DNA from: Pseudoalteromonas apostichopi | Lineage (GTDB): Bacteria; Pseudomonadota; Gammaproteobacteria; Enterobacterales; Alteromonadaceae | Direction: 5' to 3' | Assembly: GCF_030297135.1 (NCBI RefSeq) | Contig: NZ_AP028066.1 | Location: 372,001-436,000, forward strand | Length of the DNA stretch: 64,000 nt | Shown here: piece after piece, positions 27,953-35,656 of the stretch | Layout: every line of letters starts with the position of its first letter | Position numbering within the stretch: position 1 is the first letter of the stretch | The notes under the pieces: generated by a model | What the model was told of the DNA's origin: nothing | Database searches by the model: none | Seen by the model: only the letters and a program-made list of their open reading frames with translations | Translations under genes and position numbers: made by a program

Positions 27953-28975
27953 GTGTCGCGATTTTCCGCCATAACCGATAAGCCACATGATGGCCGATTC
28001 AACAAAAAAACGGGCATTTTATTGACCAACTTAGGTAGCCCAGATGCACCTACTACCGCGGCACTTAGAACTTACTTGCGCGAATTCTTATCAGATCCTC
28101 GCATCGTTGAGATCCCACGTTTTATTTGGATGATCATCCTTTATTGCTTTGTACTTACTTTACGCCCAAAACGCTCAGCGGCACTTTATAAAAGTATCTG
28201 GACTGAAAACGGCTCACCATTGACTCACATTACCCGAGAGCAAAGCAAAAAGCTGGCAGCCCTTTTAAAGGAAAAAGGACACCAAGACACCGATGTAGTT
28301 ATGGCGATGCGCTACGGTAACCCATCAATTGAAGCTGGCCTTGAAGAGCTTCGCGAAAAAGGCATCACACGCGTTATTGTGCTGCCAATGTACCCGCAAT
28401 ATTCAAGCACCACCATTGGTTCAACGTTTGATGCGGTATCAGATGTACTGCGTAAGTGGCGCTGGGTACCAGAGCTTCACTTTATTAATGGTTATCACGA
28501 TAACCCTATATACATTGATGCTTTAGCTGCTAGCATTAGCGAAGATTTAAATGCCCACGGCACACCACAAAAGCTAGTGTTTTCGTACCACGGTACACCT
28601 AAACAGTTTTTAGAAAATGGCGACCCATACTATTGCTTTTGTATGCAAACTACTCGTTTAGTTGCCGAAAAACTTGGGTTTGAGAAAGACTTTGCTGTAA
28701 CTACATTCCAAAGCCGTTTTGGTAAAGCAGAATGGTTAAAGCCTTACACTGACGCAACACTTGAAAGCTACCCTGCTGAAGGCATTAAAGATATTGCAAT
28801 CATCAGCCCTGCATTTAGTGCCGATTGTCTAGAGACATTAGAAGAAATAGAAGGTGAAAATCGCGAAATTTTTGAACATGCAGGCGGTGATAAATACCGT
28901 TATATACCTGCATTGAATACCCGTGATGACCATATCAATGCCATGTTTGAAGTGATAAAACCATTACTTAAATAA
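27953..28975 (+). CDS. hemH: Ferrochelatase
   Basis: HemH inserts Fe2+ into protoporphyrin IX, the last step of haem synthesis, at the inner membrane surface. The 340-residue length is normal. The N-terminal GILLTNLGSPDAPT and the central LPMYPQYSSTTIGSTFD are characteristic, the catalytic His lies in VFSYHGTPKQF (about residue 209), and the conserved acidic patch near the C terminus is FSADCLETLEEIEGENRE. A CYC-like segment (DPYYCFCMQTT) matches other gammaproteobacterial enzymes. The start is a GTG, preceded by AAGGAG with 6-nt spacing. A terminator follows directly. Confidence is high. Confidence 0.97.
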   Translation: MSRFSAITDKPHDGRFNKKTGILLTNLGSPDAPTTAALRTYLREFLSDPRIVEIPRFIWMIILYCFVLTLRPKRSAALYKSIWTENGSPLTHITREQSKKLAALLKEKGHQDTDVVMAMRYGNPSIEAGLEELREKGITRVIVLPMYPQYSSTTIGSTFDAVSDVLRKWRWVPELHFINGYHDNPIYIDALAASISEDLNAHGTPQKLVFSYHGTPKQFLENGDPYYCFCMQTTRLVAEKLGFEKDFAVTTFQSRFGKAEWLKPYTDATLESYPAEGIKDIAIISPAFSADCLETLEEIEGENREIFEHAGGDKYRYIPALNTRDDHINAMFEVIKPLLK

Positions 28976-28980
28976 CGAAA

Positions 28981-29007
28981 GGCCCCAGCAAATTTGGGGC
29001 CTTTTTT
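28981..29007 (+). terminator. Terminator after hemH
   Basis: Arms GGCCCCA and TGGGGCC with a 7-nt loop are followed by TTTTTT, starting 5 bp after the hemH stop codon. It also separates hemH from the convergent cupin gene. Confidence 0.9.
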
Positions 29008-29008
29008 A

Positions 29009-29320
29009 TTATACACTGCCTTGCGACTCGACAACCAAAACTCGCGCTTCTCCCTTAGGCTTTGCAACATGCTCCGTGCCAACACTGGCAAAAAAGATAT
29101 CCCCTGCATTGAGAAGCTCAACGCATACTTCACCATGCTGCTTATAAAGCATTTCGACCTGGCCACTTAACACCACAAAAACTTCTTCACCATCATTGAT
29201 ATGCCATTTGTAAGGTTTATTTGTCCAATGCAAACGTGTTGTAATACCTTTCATATTGGCAATATCTAATGCCCCCCAAGCTCGATCAGCTGTGAATTCG
29301 CGACTTCGTATAACTTGCAT
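29009..29320 (-). CDS. Small single-domain cupin protein
   Basis: This is a 103-residue cupin_2 protein. The cupin motif pattern is WHINDGEEVFVVLSGQVEM (about 39-57) and AGDIFFASVGTEHVAKPKGEA (about 73-93); metal-ligand positions are partly kept (His, Glu, His). Such small cupins bind metal or a small molecule and often act on sugars or as dioxygenase-like enzymes, but no substrate can be assigned. The gene lies 12 bp downstream of the BenE-type transporter gene on the same strand, with a GAGGG ribosome site in the gap, so the two form an operon. Its stop codon lies close to the hemH terminator. Confidence 0.85.
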   Translation of the reverse strand: MQVIRSREFTADRAWGALDIANMKGITTRLHWTNKPYKWHINDGEEVFVVLSGQVEMLYKQHGEVCVELLNAGDIFFASVGTEHVAKPKGEARVLVVESQGSV

Positions 29321-29332
29321 CGTTTAAATCCC

Positions 29333-30481
29333 TCAATCTTTACGAGTCATAACCAAGGTCACCGTACCTGCAACAATTCCCCAAAATGCAGAACCGACCG
29401 AGAATAAAGTTAGGTTTGAAGCTGTGACTAAAAAGGTCACGATAGCGGCTTCGGTATAATACGCCTCAGTTAATGCTTGCTGTAAGCTACTGGCAATGGT
29501 TGCAAATAGGGCAATGCCTGCCAACGCCAAAATCAATGCCTGTGGCAAGCTTGCTACCAAACCAACTAGCGTAGCTGCAAGGAGCGCCATAATAATGTAA
29601 AACACACCACCAGCAATGCTTGCCCAATAACGTTTGCTTGGGTCTTTATCAGCCTCAGGGCTCATACAAATGGCAGCGGTGATGGCCGCAAGGTTAATGG
29701 CATAGCCACCAAATGGCGCAATAATCACATTTAATAGCCCGGTAACATTTAAAGCGGCCGACACGGGTGCTTTATAATGGTGTGCTTTTAACACGGCAAT
29801 ACCCGGTAAGTTTTGCGATGTCATAGTCACAATGAATAGCGGCAAACCAACGCTTATCATAGCGTTAAGATCAAACTCAGGAGCAATATAAGCAAACTCG
29901 CTCATTCTCCATTGCCAACTAGTTGTATCGATTTGCCCCGTTAGGCCTGCCATTAAAAAGCCAGCCACAACCACGGCAAGCATAGCAAAACGCGGGAAAT
30001 AGCGTTTCCCGCACAAATATACGGCCACCATTAAACCAATCACTAAAGGTAGCTCGTTCATAAAATTAAATACATCAATACCAAAATTCACCAGCACGCC
30101 AGCAAGCATGGCACAAGCTAGTTGGCTTGGTATCTTATTCATCATTTTTTCGAATATGCCAGTAATGCCAGACAAAAACACCAGCGCCGCAGAGAACATA
30201 AACGCGCCAACAGCTTGATTTAAGCTATACCCTTGGGCACTTGAAATAAGTAGTGCCGCACCAGTTGTTGACCAAGCGATAAGAATGGGCACTTTATAAT
30301 AATAAGACAAAGCAATTGAGCTCAACCCCATAGCAAGACCGAGCATTAGCACCCAACTAGCAACTAAATCAGGCGTGCCACCTAAAACCATAACAACCTG
30401 ATAAATAAGCGCTATTGAGCTGGTAAAACCAATAATAACGGCCACTAACCCCGCAGTTGCTCGACTGATGAGCTGACTCAT
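29333..30481 (-). CDS. benE: BenE-family transporter (benzoate:H+ symporter-like)
   Basis: This inner-membrane protein of about 382 residues has about 12 predicted helices and belongs to the BenE/YdcO family. The sequence runs SRATAGLVAVIIGFTSSIALIYQ at the start, WSTTGAALLISS (about 75), LPLFIVTMTSQNLPGIAVL (about 215-233) and FGGYAINLAAITAAICMSP (about 255-273), all conserved in this family. The family's usual annotation is benzoate:proton symport, but no benzoate catabolic genes are near, so the real substrate is open. The frame opens at 30496; the in-frame ATG at 30481 has GGAG upstream and gives the usual family N terminus. It is co-directional with the cupin gene, which starts 12 bp after its stop codon. 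Confidence 0.88.
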   Translation of the reverse strand: MSQLISRATAGLVAVIIGFTSSIALIYQVVMVLGGTPDLVASWVLMLGLAMGLSSIALSYYYKVPILIAWSTTGAALLISSAQGYSLNQAVGAFMFSAALVFLSGITGIFEKMMNKIPSQLACAMLAGVLVNFGIDVFNFMNELPLVIGLMVAVYLCGKRYFPRFAMLAVVVAGFLMAGLTGQIDTTSWQWRMSEFAYIAPEFDLNAMISVGLPLFIVTMTSQNLPGIAVLKAHHYKAPVSAALNVTGLLNVIIAPFGGYAINLAAITAAICMSPEADKDPSKRYWASIAGGVFYIIMALLAATLVGLVASLPQALILALAGIALFATIASSLQQALTEAYYTEAAIVTFLVTASNLTLFSVGSAFWGIVAGTVTLVMTRKD

Positions 30482-30587
30482 GTACACATACTCCATGGCA
30501 ATTAAAAATCTACCATATCCTATGATTTGCTAAATGGCACTGTACACTTTTGTAGTATTTTAAGATTTGATTACTATACAGATGAGA

Positions 30588-30615
30588 CAAAAAAGGCGTG
30601 TTAGTAACACGCCTT
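30588..30615 (-). terminator. Terminator after the rimK-like gene
   Basis: An 11-bp perfect stem (AAGGCGTGTTA with TAACACGCCTT) with a single-base loop is followed on the minus strand by a T run. It ends the RimK-family gene before benE's upstream region. Confidence 0.88.
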
Positions 30616-30623
30616 CTACAAAA

Positions 30624-31571
30624 TTAAACCACCTCTAAACAAGGCTCTTTGACCACGGTAGGCTTATCGAAAATACCTAAGCGAATGCGAATAAAGTGCA
30701 AAATTTCTTTGGCTACATCAATACCCAGTGCACCTTCTAAGCCTTCAAAACCTGGGCTTGAGTTTGCCTCACAAATTTTGAAGTGTTGCTCATCAAACAA
30801 TAAATCAATGCCCGCTACATCAAGATTAAGTACGTTAGCAGTTTGTGTAGCAAGCCATTCAATTTCTGGTGTAATAGGGAATGACTTACCTGTACCACCG
30901 GCACTCACATTGGCTTTAAAGTTTTTACCTTGCGAGTTACGCTCCATACAAGCTACCGCTCTACCACCGATAGTAAGTACTCGCAAATCACGGCCATGGC
31001 TGGACTTAACAAACTGCTGTAAAATAATGTTTGCTTGTGGATTTGCAGCCTCAATAAGCTGCATTAAGTCATCAAACTCTTCTTTTGATTTTGATAAAAA
31101 TACGCCACTGCCCTGCGAGCCTGATAAGGTTTTAATAACCACAGGAAAGCCAATTTGCTTTTCAACTAAATCAATATTCACTGGAAACTTAACCAGCATA
31201 GTATTTGGTGTTGGTAAATTACACTCAGCTAGAATTTGCTGCGCGAACAGTTTGTCTTTAACTGTTTCAATTGATTGCGAGCTATTTACACAGTAAACAC
31301 CCAAGCGCTCAAGGTGGCGAATAATCGCCAGCGCAAAATACGTTGTACTTGCACCCATGCGAGGAATAACAAAATCTGGTAGTTGTACTGACTGGCCATC
31401 AATTAAAATACTTTTACCATCTTCACGAGTGATAGTGAGATCAAATTGATCAGGCGAATAAACCTGTAACTCTATACCCTCTTCTTTTGCTGCCGCAAGT
31501 AAACGTTCTACTTCATAGGTTTCTTGCTTTAACAAACCTTGGCTATCTTTATAAATGATCCAGCCGCGCAT
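30624..31571 (-). CDS. rimK: RimK-family ATP-grasp ligase
   Basis: This ATP-grasp enzyme of 315 residues is like RimK, which adds glutamate residues to the C terminus of ribosomal protein S6 or to related substrates. Signatures include FVIPRMGASTTYFALAIIRHLE (about 65-86), VKDKLFAQQIL, the glycine-rich loop SGSQGSGVFL (about 160), GRDLRVLTIGGRAVACMER (about 198), VAGIDLLFD and ICEANSSPGFEGLEGALGID with the metal-binding Glu and Asn. A frame opening at TTG 31649 would add 26 residues; the ATG at 31571 has GAGG 8 nt before it and fits the family length. A strong terminator follows the gene. S6 as the target is known for E. coli and only inferred here. Confidence 0.85.
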   Translation of the reverse strand: MRGWIIYKDSQGLLKQETYEVERLLAAAKEEGIELQVYSPDQFDLTITREDGKSILIDGQSVQLPDFVIPRMGASTTYFALAIIRHLERLGVYCVNSSQSIETVKDKLFAQQILAECNLPTPNTMLVKFPVNIDLVEKQIGFPVVIKTLSGSQGSGVFLSKSKEEFDDLMQLIEAANPQANIILQQFVKSSHGRDLRVLTIGGRAVACMERNSQGKNFKANVSAGGTGKSFPITPEIEWLATQTANVLNLDVAGIDLLFDEQHFKICEANSSPGFEGLEGALGIDVAKEILHFIRIRLGIFDKPTVVKEPCLEVV

Positions 31572-31766
31572 GGTCGGTACCTCTAATCTTGGAGTTTCAG
31601 TGACAAAAAAACGCGGATTATGCTCAGCATTAGCAATCGAGTAAAACAAATTAATTTTATCGACACGATAATAAAAGCAACTACTTACTGATTATCTATT
31701 GACCAAATTGTTAACTTAAGGTAAAAACTAACAGCAAGTTAACATAAAAACCCGTAAGAGAAACAT

Positions 31767-32303
31767 GTGAACAGGACGCTTGCATTAATCTTTATTTTGC
31801 CGCTTACAGCCTTTGCACTGAATGAATGGCATATTCAAAGTGATGGTTTTAAAACAAAACCCAGCACTCAGCAGTTTGTTGCCTCTTACAAAGCTGAAGC
31901 AGATCAAATAGCCCCGCAGCCAATTGTGAACTTAACTGCGCCCCTTAACCAGTTATCTGACCGCGCACACGATTACCTATATAAACAAGGCCGTTTACCC
32001 GAACAGTTAGCAAACACCGCATTCAGCGAGTTTGATTTAGATACCCTTAAAACCTTACAACCCGGCGATAACTTTATTTTAGTAATAGACGAATATCTTA
32101 GTTACACCGTAGAGATCAGTAACATTATAGAAGCCAGTAATGGCGATAGAAGTGTGTTTGGTAAGGTCAATGCTCATGCTAAAGCTGACTATCAAGCGGT
32201 GATGACCCTCACAGAAAATACCCTACAAGGCCAATTTGATGCCAATAACCAAAGTTATAAATTTCAAAGCCATGGTGAATATGGCTGGGTGACAAAGTTA
32301 TAG
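31767..32303 (+). CDS. Exported protein of unknown function
   Basis: This 178-residue protein has a cleavable signal peptide (MNRTLALIFILPLTAFA) and a mature part of about 160 residues rich in Gln, Asp and Tyr, with no Cys. It has predicted beta-rich segments (FILVIDEYLSYTVEISNI, AVMTLTENTLQGQFD, YKFQSHGEYGWV). I do not recognise a family; the layout resembles small periplasmic propeptide or lipocalin-like proteins, but nothing specific supports that. The start is a GTG, with GTAAGAG about 8 nt upstream. It is divergent from rimK and ends at a family 1 repeat. Confidence 0.75.
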   Translation: MNRTLALIFILPLTAFALNEWHIQSDGFKTKPSTQQFVASYKAEADQIAPQPIVNLTAPLNQLSDRAHDYLYKQGRLPEQLANTAFSEFDLDTLKTLQPGDNFILVIDEYLSYTVEISNIIEASNGDRSVFGKVNAHAKADYQAVMTLTENTLQGQFDANNQSYKFQSHGEYGWVTKL

Positions 32304-32526
32304 GTTACGAGTTTCGAGATGCGAGGTATGAGATATTAGTCTGTAGCAGCGATTTTATATCGCGTCAAAGAGCCTAAATCCTAGCGCCCAGCGCCAAACG
32401 TTTTCACTCGTAGGCGTGAAACTTGTTTCGCGCGAAATAAATTTCACGCCTACTATATCGTATTTAACCTTGGCAAGGTCAGCCACAAACTAAATTAAAA
32501 CTTATGACTTAAAGCTTCCTTTCCCC
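32304..32526. repeat. Dispersed intergenic repeat, family 1, copy C
   Basis: It has family 1 motifs GTTACGAGTTTCGAGATGCG, GTAGCAGCGATTTTATATCG, CCTAGCGCCCAGCGCC and TAGGCGTGAAACTTGTTTCG. The last is directly followed by its inverted partner (AAATTTCACGCCTA), so this copy has a hairpin-like centre. The 118-bp core of copies A, B and D is missing here. Confidence 0.8.
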
Positions 32527-33726
32527 TCACAGCTTTTCAACTACCACTGGGAATAAACTTGCGCCGTCACTATCGATTGGGCTTAAAATCTCAAGCCCAA
32601 GGATTTTGGCGATAAGCGGATATACATCTAAATTACTTACTTCATCTACACGTAGGCCTTGTTTAAAGGCAGGTCCGTTGGCAATAAAAGTTGCAGCCAT
32701 ATCTTCGCTATAGGCATAGCCATGAGTGCCCAAATAGCCTGCCATTTTACTATCAGTGAACACACGAGGTGCATCGGTTTGCAAAATAATATCGCCAACT
32801 CGCGGGCCTTTATTATAGTGATAACCACGCTTTTGCTTTTCAGTTAGCACGATGTAACGACCCTCAGCCGCTTTTGCGAGCTTTTTACTAAACCCACTGA
32901 TGTCGGCTTTACTATCTGGTTTTGCATAATATAAAACACGTGGACCGGTGTTTTGCACTATAAAGTTTTCGTCTTGTGGCAGGCTATCAATTTTAATACT
33001 AAGGTTTGGATCAACAGACGCCATACCATGATCAGACACAATCACTAGATTAATGTTTTCATCAAGCGCTTTTAAGCGGCTAGATAAATCCGCCATTAAA
33101 CTATCTAACTTTTGCACCGCATCATAGGTTTCTTTAGCATCAGGACCAAACTCGTGTCCCATGCTATCTACCAGCGAGAAATAACTGATCACCAAACGTG
33201 GGCGCTGTGCTTTTGGCAAGCTTAACCACTGAATAATTTGATCAACACGCTTTTGGTAATCACTGTGTTTAGAATAATGATAAAAGTAATCAGGCAGCAT
33301 GCCGTTAAAGCGCGCATCTGACTCAGGCCAAAAGTAGGTTGCTGCTTTTAAGCCTTGCATTTGTGCAAGGTTCCAAAGCGGAATGCCACTAAACCATGTA
33401 CTATCGTCTTTCCCTTTACCCATTTTGTAGCAATCGTTGCGCTCAGTATCACAAAAGCGGTTTTCAACAATGCCATGATTAACAGGTAATAAACCGGTGA
33501 TAATCGACAAATGATTAGGGAAAGTTTTGGTCGGATAAACAGGGCGCATTTTAGTTGCTCTAACGCCCTGCTCACTGATTGCTTTTAAATGTTTTGCATG
33601 GTGTTTTTCAATGTAATCCCAACGAAACCCATCTATCGAAATAAGTACGACCGATTGTTCTTGCTCCGCTTTTACTATCGAGCTGAACGCTAATAAACTT
33701 GCTAAAACTAATTGCCAAATACGCAT
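32527..33726 (-). CDS. Exported nucleotide pyrophosphatase/phosphodiesterase (NPP-like, alkaline-phosphatase superfamily)
   Basis: This periplasmic or surface metal-dependent phosphodiesterase has 399 residues. A signal peptide (MRIWQLVLASLLAFSSIVKA) is followed by VVLISIDGFRWDYI (metal Asp near residue 31) and PTKTFPNHLSIITG, where the Thr after PTK is the NPP nucleophile. Later metal ligands are SLVDSMGHEFGPD, NLVIVSDHGMA and GTHGYAYSE. The order (D, T, D-H, D-H, H) matches type I phosphodiesterases acting on nucleotides, such as NAD+ or nucleotide sugars. The real substrate is not known. It is a single gene whose 5' side (33727-34090) shares a gene-free gap with dgt. Confidence 0.92.
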   Translation of the reverse strand: MRIWQLVLASLLAFSSIVKAEQEQSVVLISIDGFRWDYIEKHHAKHLKAISEQGVRATKMRPVYPTKTFPNHLSIITGLLPVNHGIVENRFCDTERNDCYKMGKGKDDSTWFSGIPLWNLAQMQGLKAATYFWPESDARFNGMLPDYFYHYSKHSDYQKRVDQIIQWLSLPKAQRPRLVISYFSLVDSMGHEFGPDAKETYDAVQKLDSLMADLSSRLKALDENINLVIVSDHGMASVDPNLSIKIDSLPQDENFIVQNTGPRVLYYAKPDSKADISGFSKKLAKAAEGRYIVLTEKQKRGYHYNKGPRVGDIILQTDAPRVFTDSKMAGYLGTHGYAYSEDMAATFIANGPAFKQGLRVDEVSNLDVYPLIAKILGLEILSPIDSDGASLFPVVVEKL

Positions 33727-34090
33727 GCGAAACCCTTTTTAATTCAATTTGCTGATTTGATCTGTGACTTTATCAAACTGTTTTGAAAATTTTGTGATCA
33801 TGCTTTCTAGCTTTTTCACACTACCTTTTAAACGTGAACCATTTACTTTAAATCTGTCACTTCCGACATCATTTTTATACAGCCAAAAGGCTTTCCTTTC
33901 TAATTAAAGATAATAAAGAAGTGCGTAAAACTGAATAATATATGAATAAAGGTCCTTATTTAAAGTAATAACTTTAATAAAAATGGATATTTTAATTTAA
34001 GATACAAGCTGTTAGATTTAATTTAATAACTGGCAAAATTTTGCTAACAACACGCAAAAGCCCGATTTTACCGCTTTGTGGGAATGAGAA
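33727..34090. other. Gene-free AT-rich region between NPP-like and dgt genes
   Basis: These 364 bp hold the divergent promoters of the NPP-like gene and dgt. I see no RNA gene, terminator or strong palindrome. A 54-codon frame on the minus strand (33739-33903) lacks an initiation codon near its open end and is not called. Confidence 0.6.
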
Positions 34091-35548
34091 ATGATCGATT
34101 TTGGTAAGAAAATAACTCCAGCACGCGAAATGCGTTCTACCAATAATTTACACACTGCGCTTGAAAGTGATCGGGGCCGCATTATTAACAGCGCTGCAAT
34201 TCGCCGCTTGCAACAAAAAACCCAAGTTTTTCCACTCGAACGCAACGCCGCAGTGCGCTCAAGACTAACTCACTCGCTTGAAGTACAACAAGTAGGCCGT
34301 TTTATAGTACAAACAATTTTTAATAAGCTTAGTGATGCAAAACAAAAAGAGTATGGCCTAGCGGGGCTTGAACGACCGCTTGAAAGCCTAGTAGAAATGG
34401 CGTGCCTAATGCACGATATCGGCAACCCGCCATTTGGTCACTTTGGCGAGGCAGCCATCAACCAATGGTTTGAAAAACACTTAGACGCACTAACACCAGA
34501 GCGCTGTAAAGGTATTGGCATTAGTGTGATCTTTAAACACCTAGCACAAGACATCAAAAGCTTTGAAGGTAATGCCCAAGGTATTCGCATAATTCATTCA
34601 TTACTATCACTAAACTTAACCTACAGCCAAAGTGCCGGAATTTTAAAATACACCCGCCCGGCCAGCATGACGAAAAAAGACAGTCCGCAAGATAAAAATT
34701 ACCTGATGAAAAAAGTGGGTTATTACTTTAGCGAAAAACCTTTTATAGATGCACTGCAAACTGAGCTCGAAATTGAGCAATACTGCCGTCATCCTGCTAG
34801 CTATATTATGGAAGCTGCCGACGATATTTCGTATTGTTTAGCCGATATTGAAGATGCCGTAGAAAAGGGCATTATTAGTGTTGAGTCGCTATGTGAAAAG
34901 CTAAAAGATCAATACACCCGCACACTCACTAACCTAACCATTAACGATACTAAGCACAGTGACTTTGCCGAAAAAGCGATTGATTATGCATTAAGTAAAG
35001 CTCAAGAGCAGCCGTACAATTTTAACAGTGAGTTTTTTATCTATCTGCGAGTTACTTTGCTACACCCATTGGTAAGTTACGCGGCAGACCGGTTTATTAA
35101 TAATATAGAAGCCATTTATCACGGTGATTTTAATCAGGCTTTATTAGAAGACCGCAGTCACTTGCACGCCGTTACGCTCACTTTAAAACAGGTAGCTTTA
35201 AAGCATGTATTTTGCCACAAAGAAGTAGAGCGATTAGAGCTGCAAGGTTACCGTATTATTAGCGGTTTACTCGATTGCTATAAACCTTTACTTACCCTTG
35301 ATGCTGAAGCTTTTAAGCGTGTTTTAAGAGGCGATCAAAACTATTTAATTGAAACACGCCTAGTTAAAAAGCTGTCTAATAAACATTTAAATAGTTACCA
35401 AAAAGCCATTGATGCCCTAAAAGCCGAACCAGATCATTTTGCCGCCTACGAATTTTATTATCGCTGCCGCCTAATTCAAGATTATATCAGCGGTATGACC
35501 GACCAATTTGCTTACGACGAATACCGTGCGCTCATGGTAATTGATTAG
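34091..35548 (+). CDS. dgt: Deoxyguanosinetriphosphate triphosphohydrolase
   Basis: Dgt hydrolyses dGTP to deoxyguanosine and tripolyphosphate in the cytoplasm; in some bacteria it limits phage. The 485-residue length is close to the E. coli enzyme. The protein has the HD-domain motifs SRLTHSLEVQQVGR (about 57-70), CLMHDIGNPPFGHFGEAA (about 112-129) and DDISYCLADIEDAV (about 248-261), which bind the metal. RRLQQKTQVFPLE and the C-terminal helical region also match. The gene is alone, with GGGAATGAGAAA before the ATG. The assignment is confident. Confidence 0.95.
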   Translation: MIDFGKKITPAREMRSTNNLHTALESDRGRIINSAAIRRLQQKTQVFPLERNAAVRSRLTHSLEVQQVGRFIVQTIFNKLSDAKQKEYGLAGLERPLESLVEMACLMHDIGNPPFGHFGEAAINQWFEKHLDALTPERCKGIGISVIFKHLAQDIKSFEGNAQGIRIIHSLLSLNLTYSQSAGILKYTRPASMTKKDSPQDKNYLMKKVGYYFSEKPFIDALQTELEIEQYCRHPASYIMEAADDISYCLADIEDAVEKGIISVESLCEKLKDQYTRTLTNLTINDTKHSDFAEKAIDYALSKAQEQPYNFNSEFFIYLRVTLLHPLVSYAADRFINNIEAIYHGDFNQALLEDRSHLHAVTLTLKQVALKHVFCHKEVERLELQGYRIISGLLDCYKPLLTLDAEAFKRVLRGDQNYLIETRLVKKLSNKHLNSYQKAIDALKAEPDHFAAYEFYYRCRLIQDYISGMTDQFAYDEYRALMVID

Positions 35549-35656
35549 CTAATACGAATAGTCGTAATTTGTTAACCTAATGTGGATAAATTACCCGTCT
35601 CAGCTTAGAATTAATTAACTGTCGGCTCATCAATTAAACCTTACTGGTCTGAACTT

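Noticed and set aside
33739..33903. Minus-strand open stretch of 54 codons (KNDVGSDRFKVNGSRLKG...) between the NPP-like and dgt genes
   Set aside because: It has no ATG or GTG near its open end and lies in AT-rich DNA where such a length is not unusual. A gene fragment cannot be excluded.
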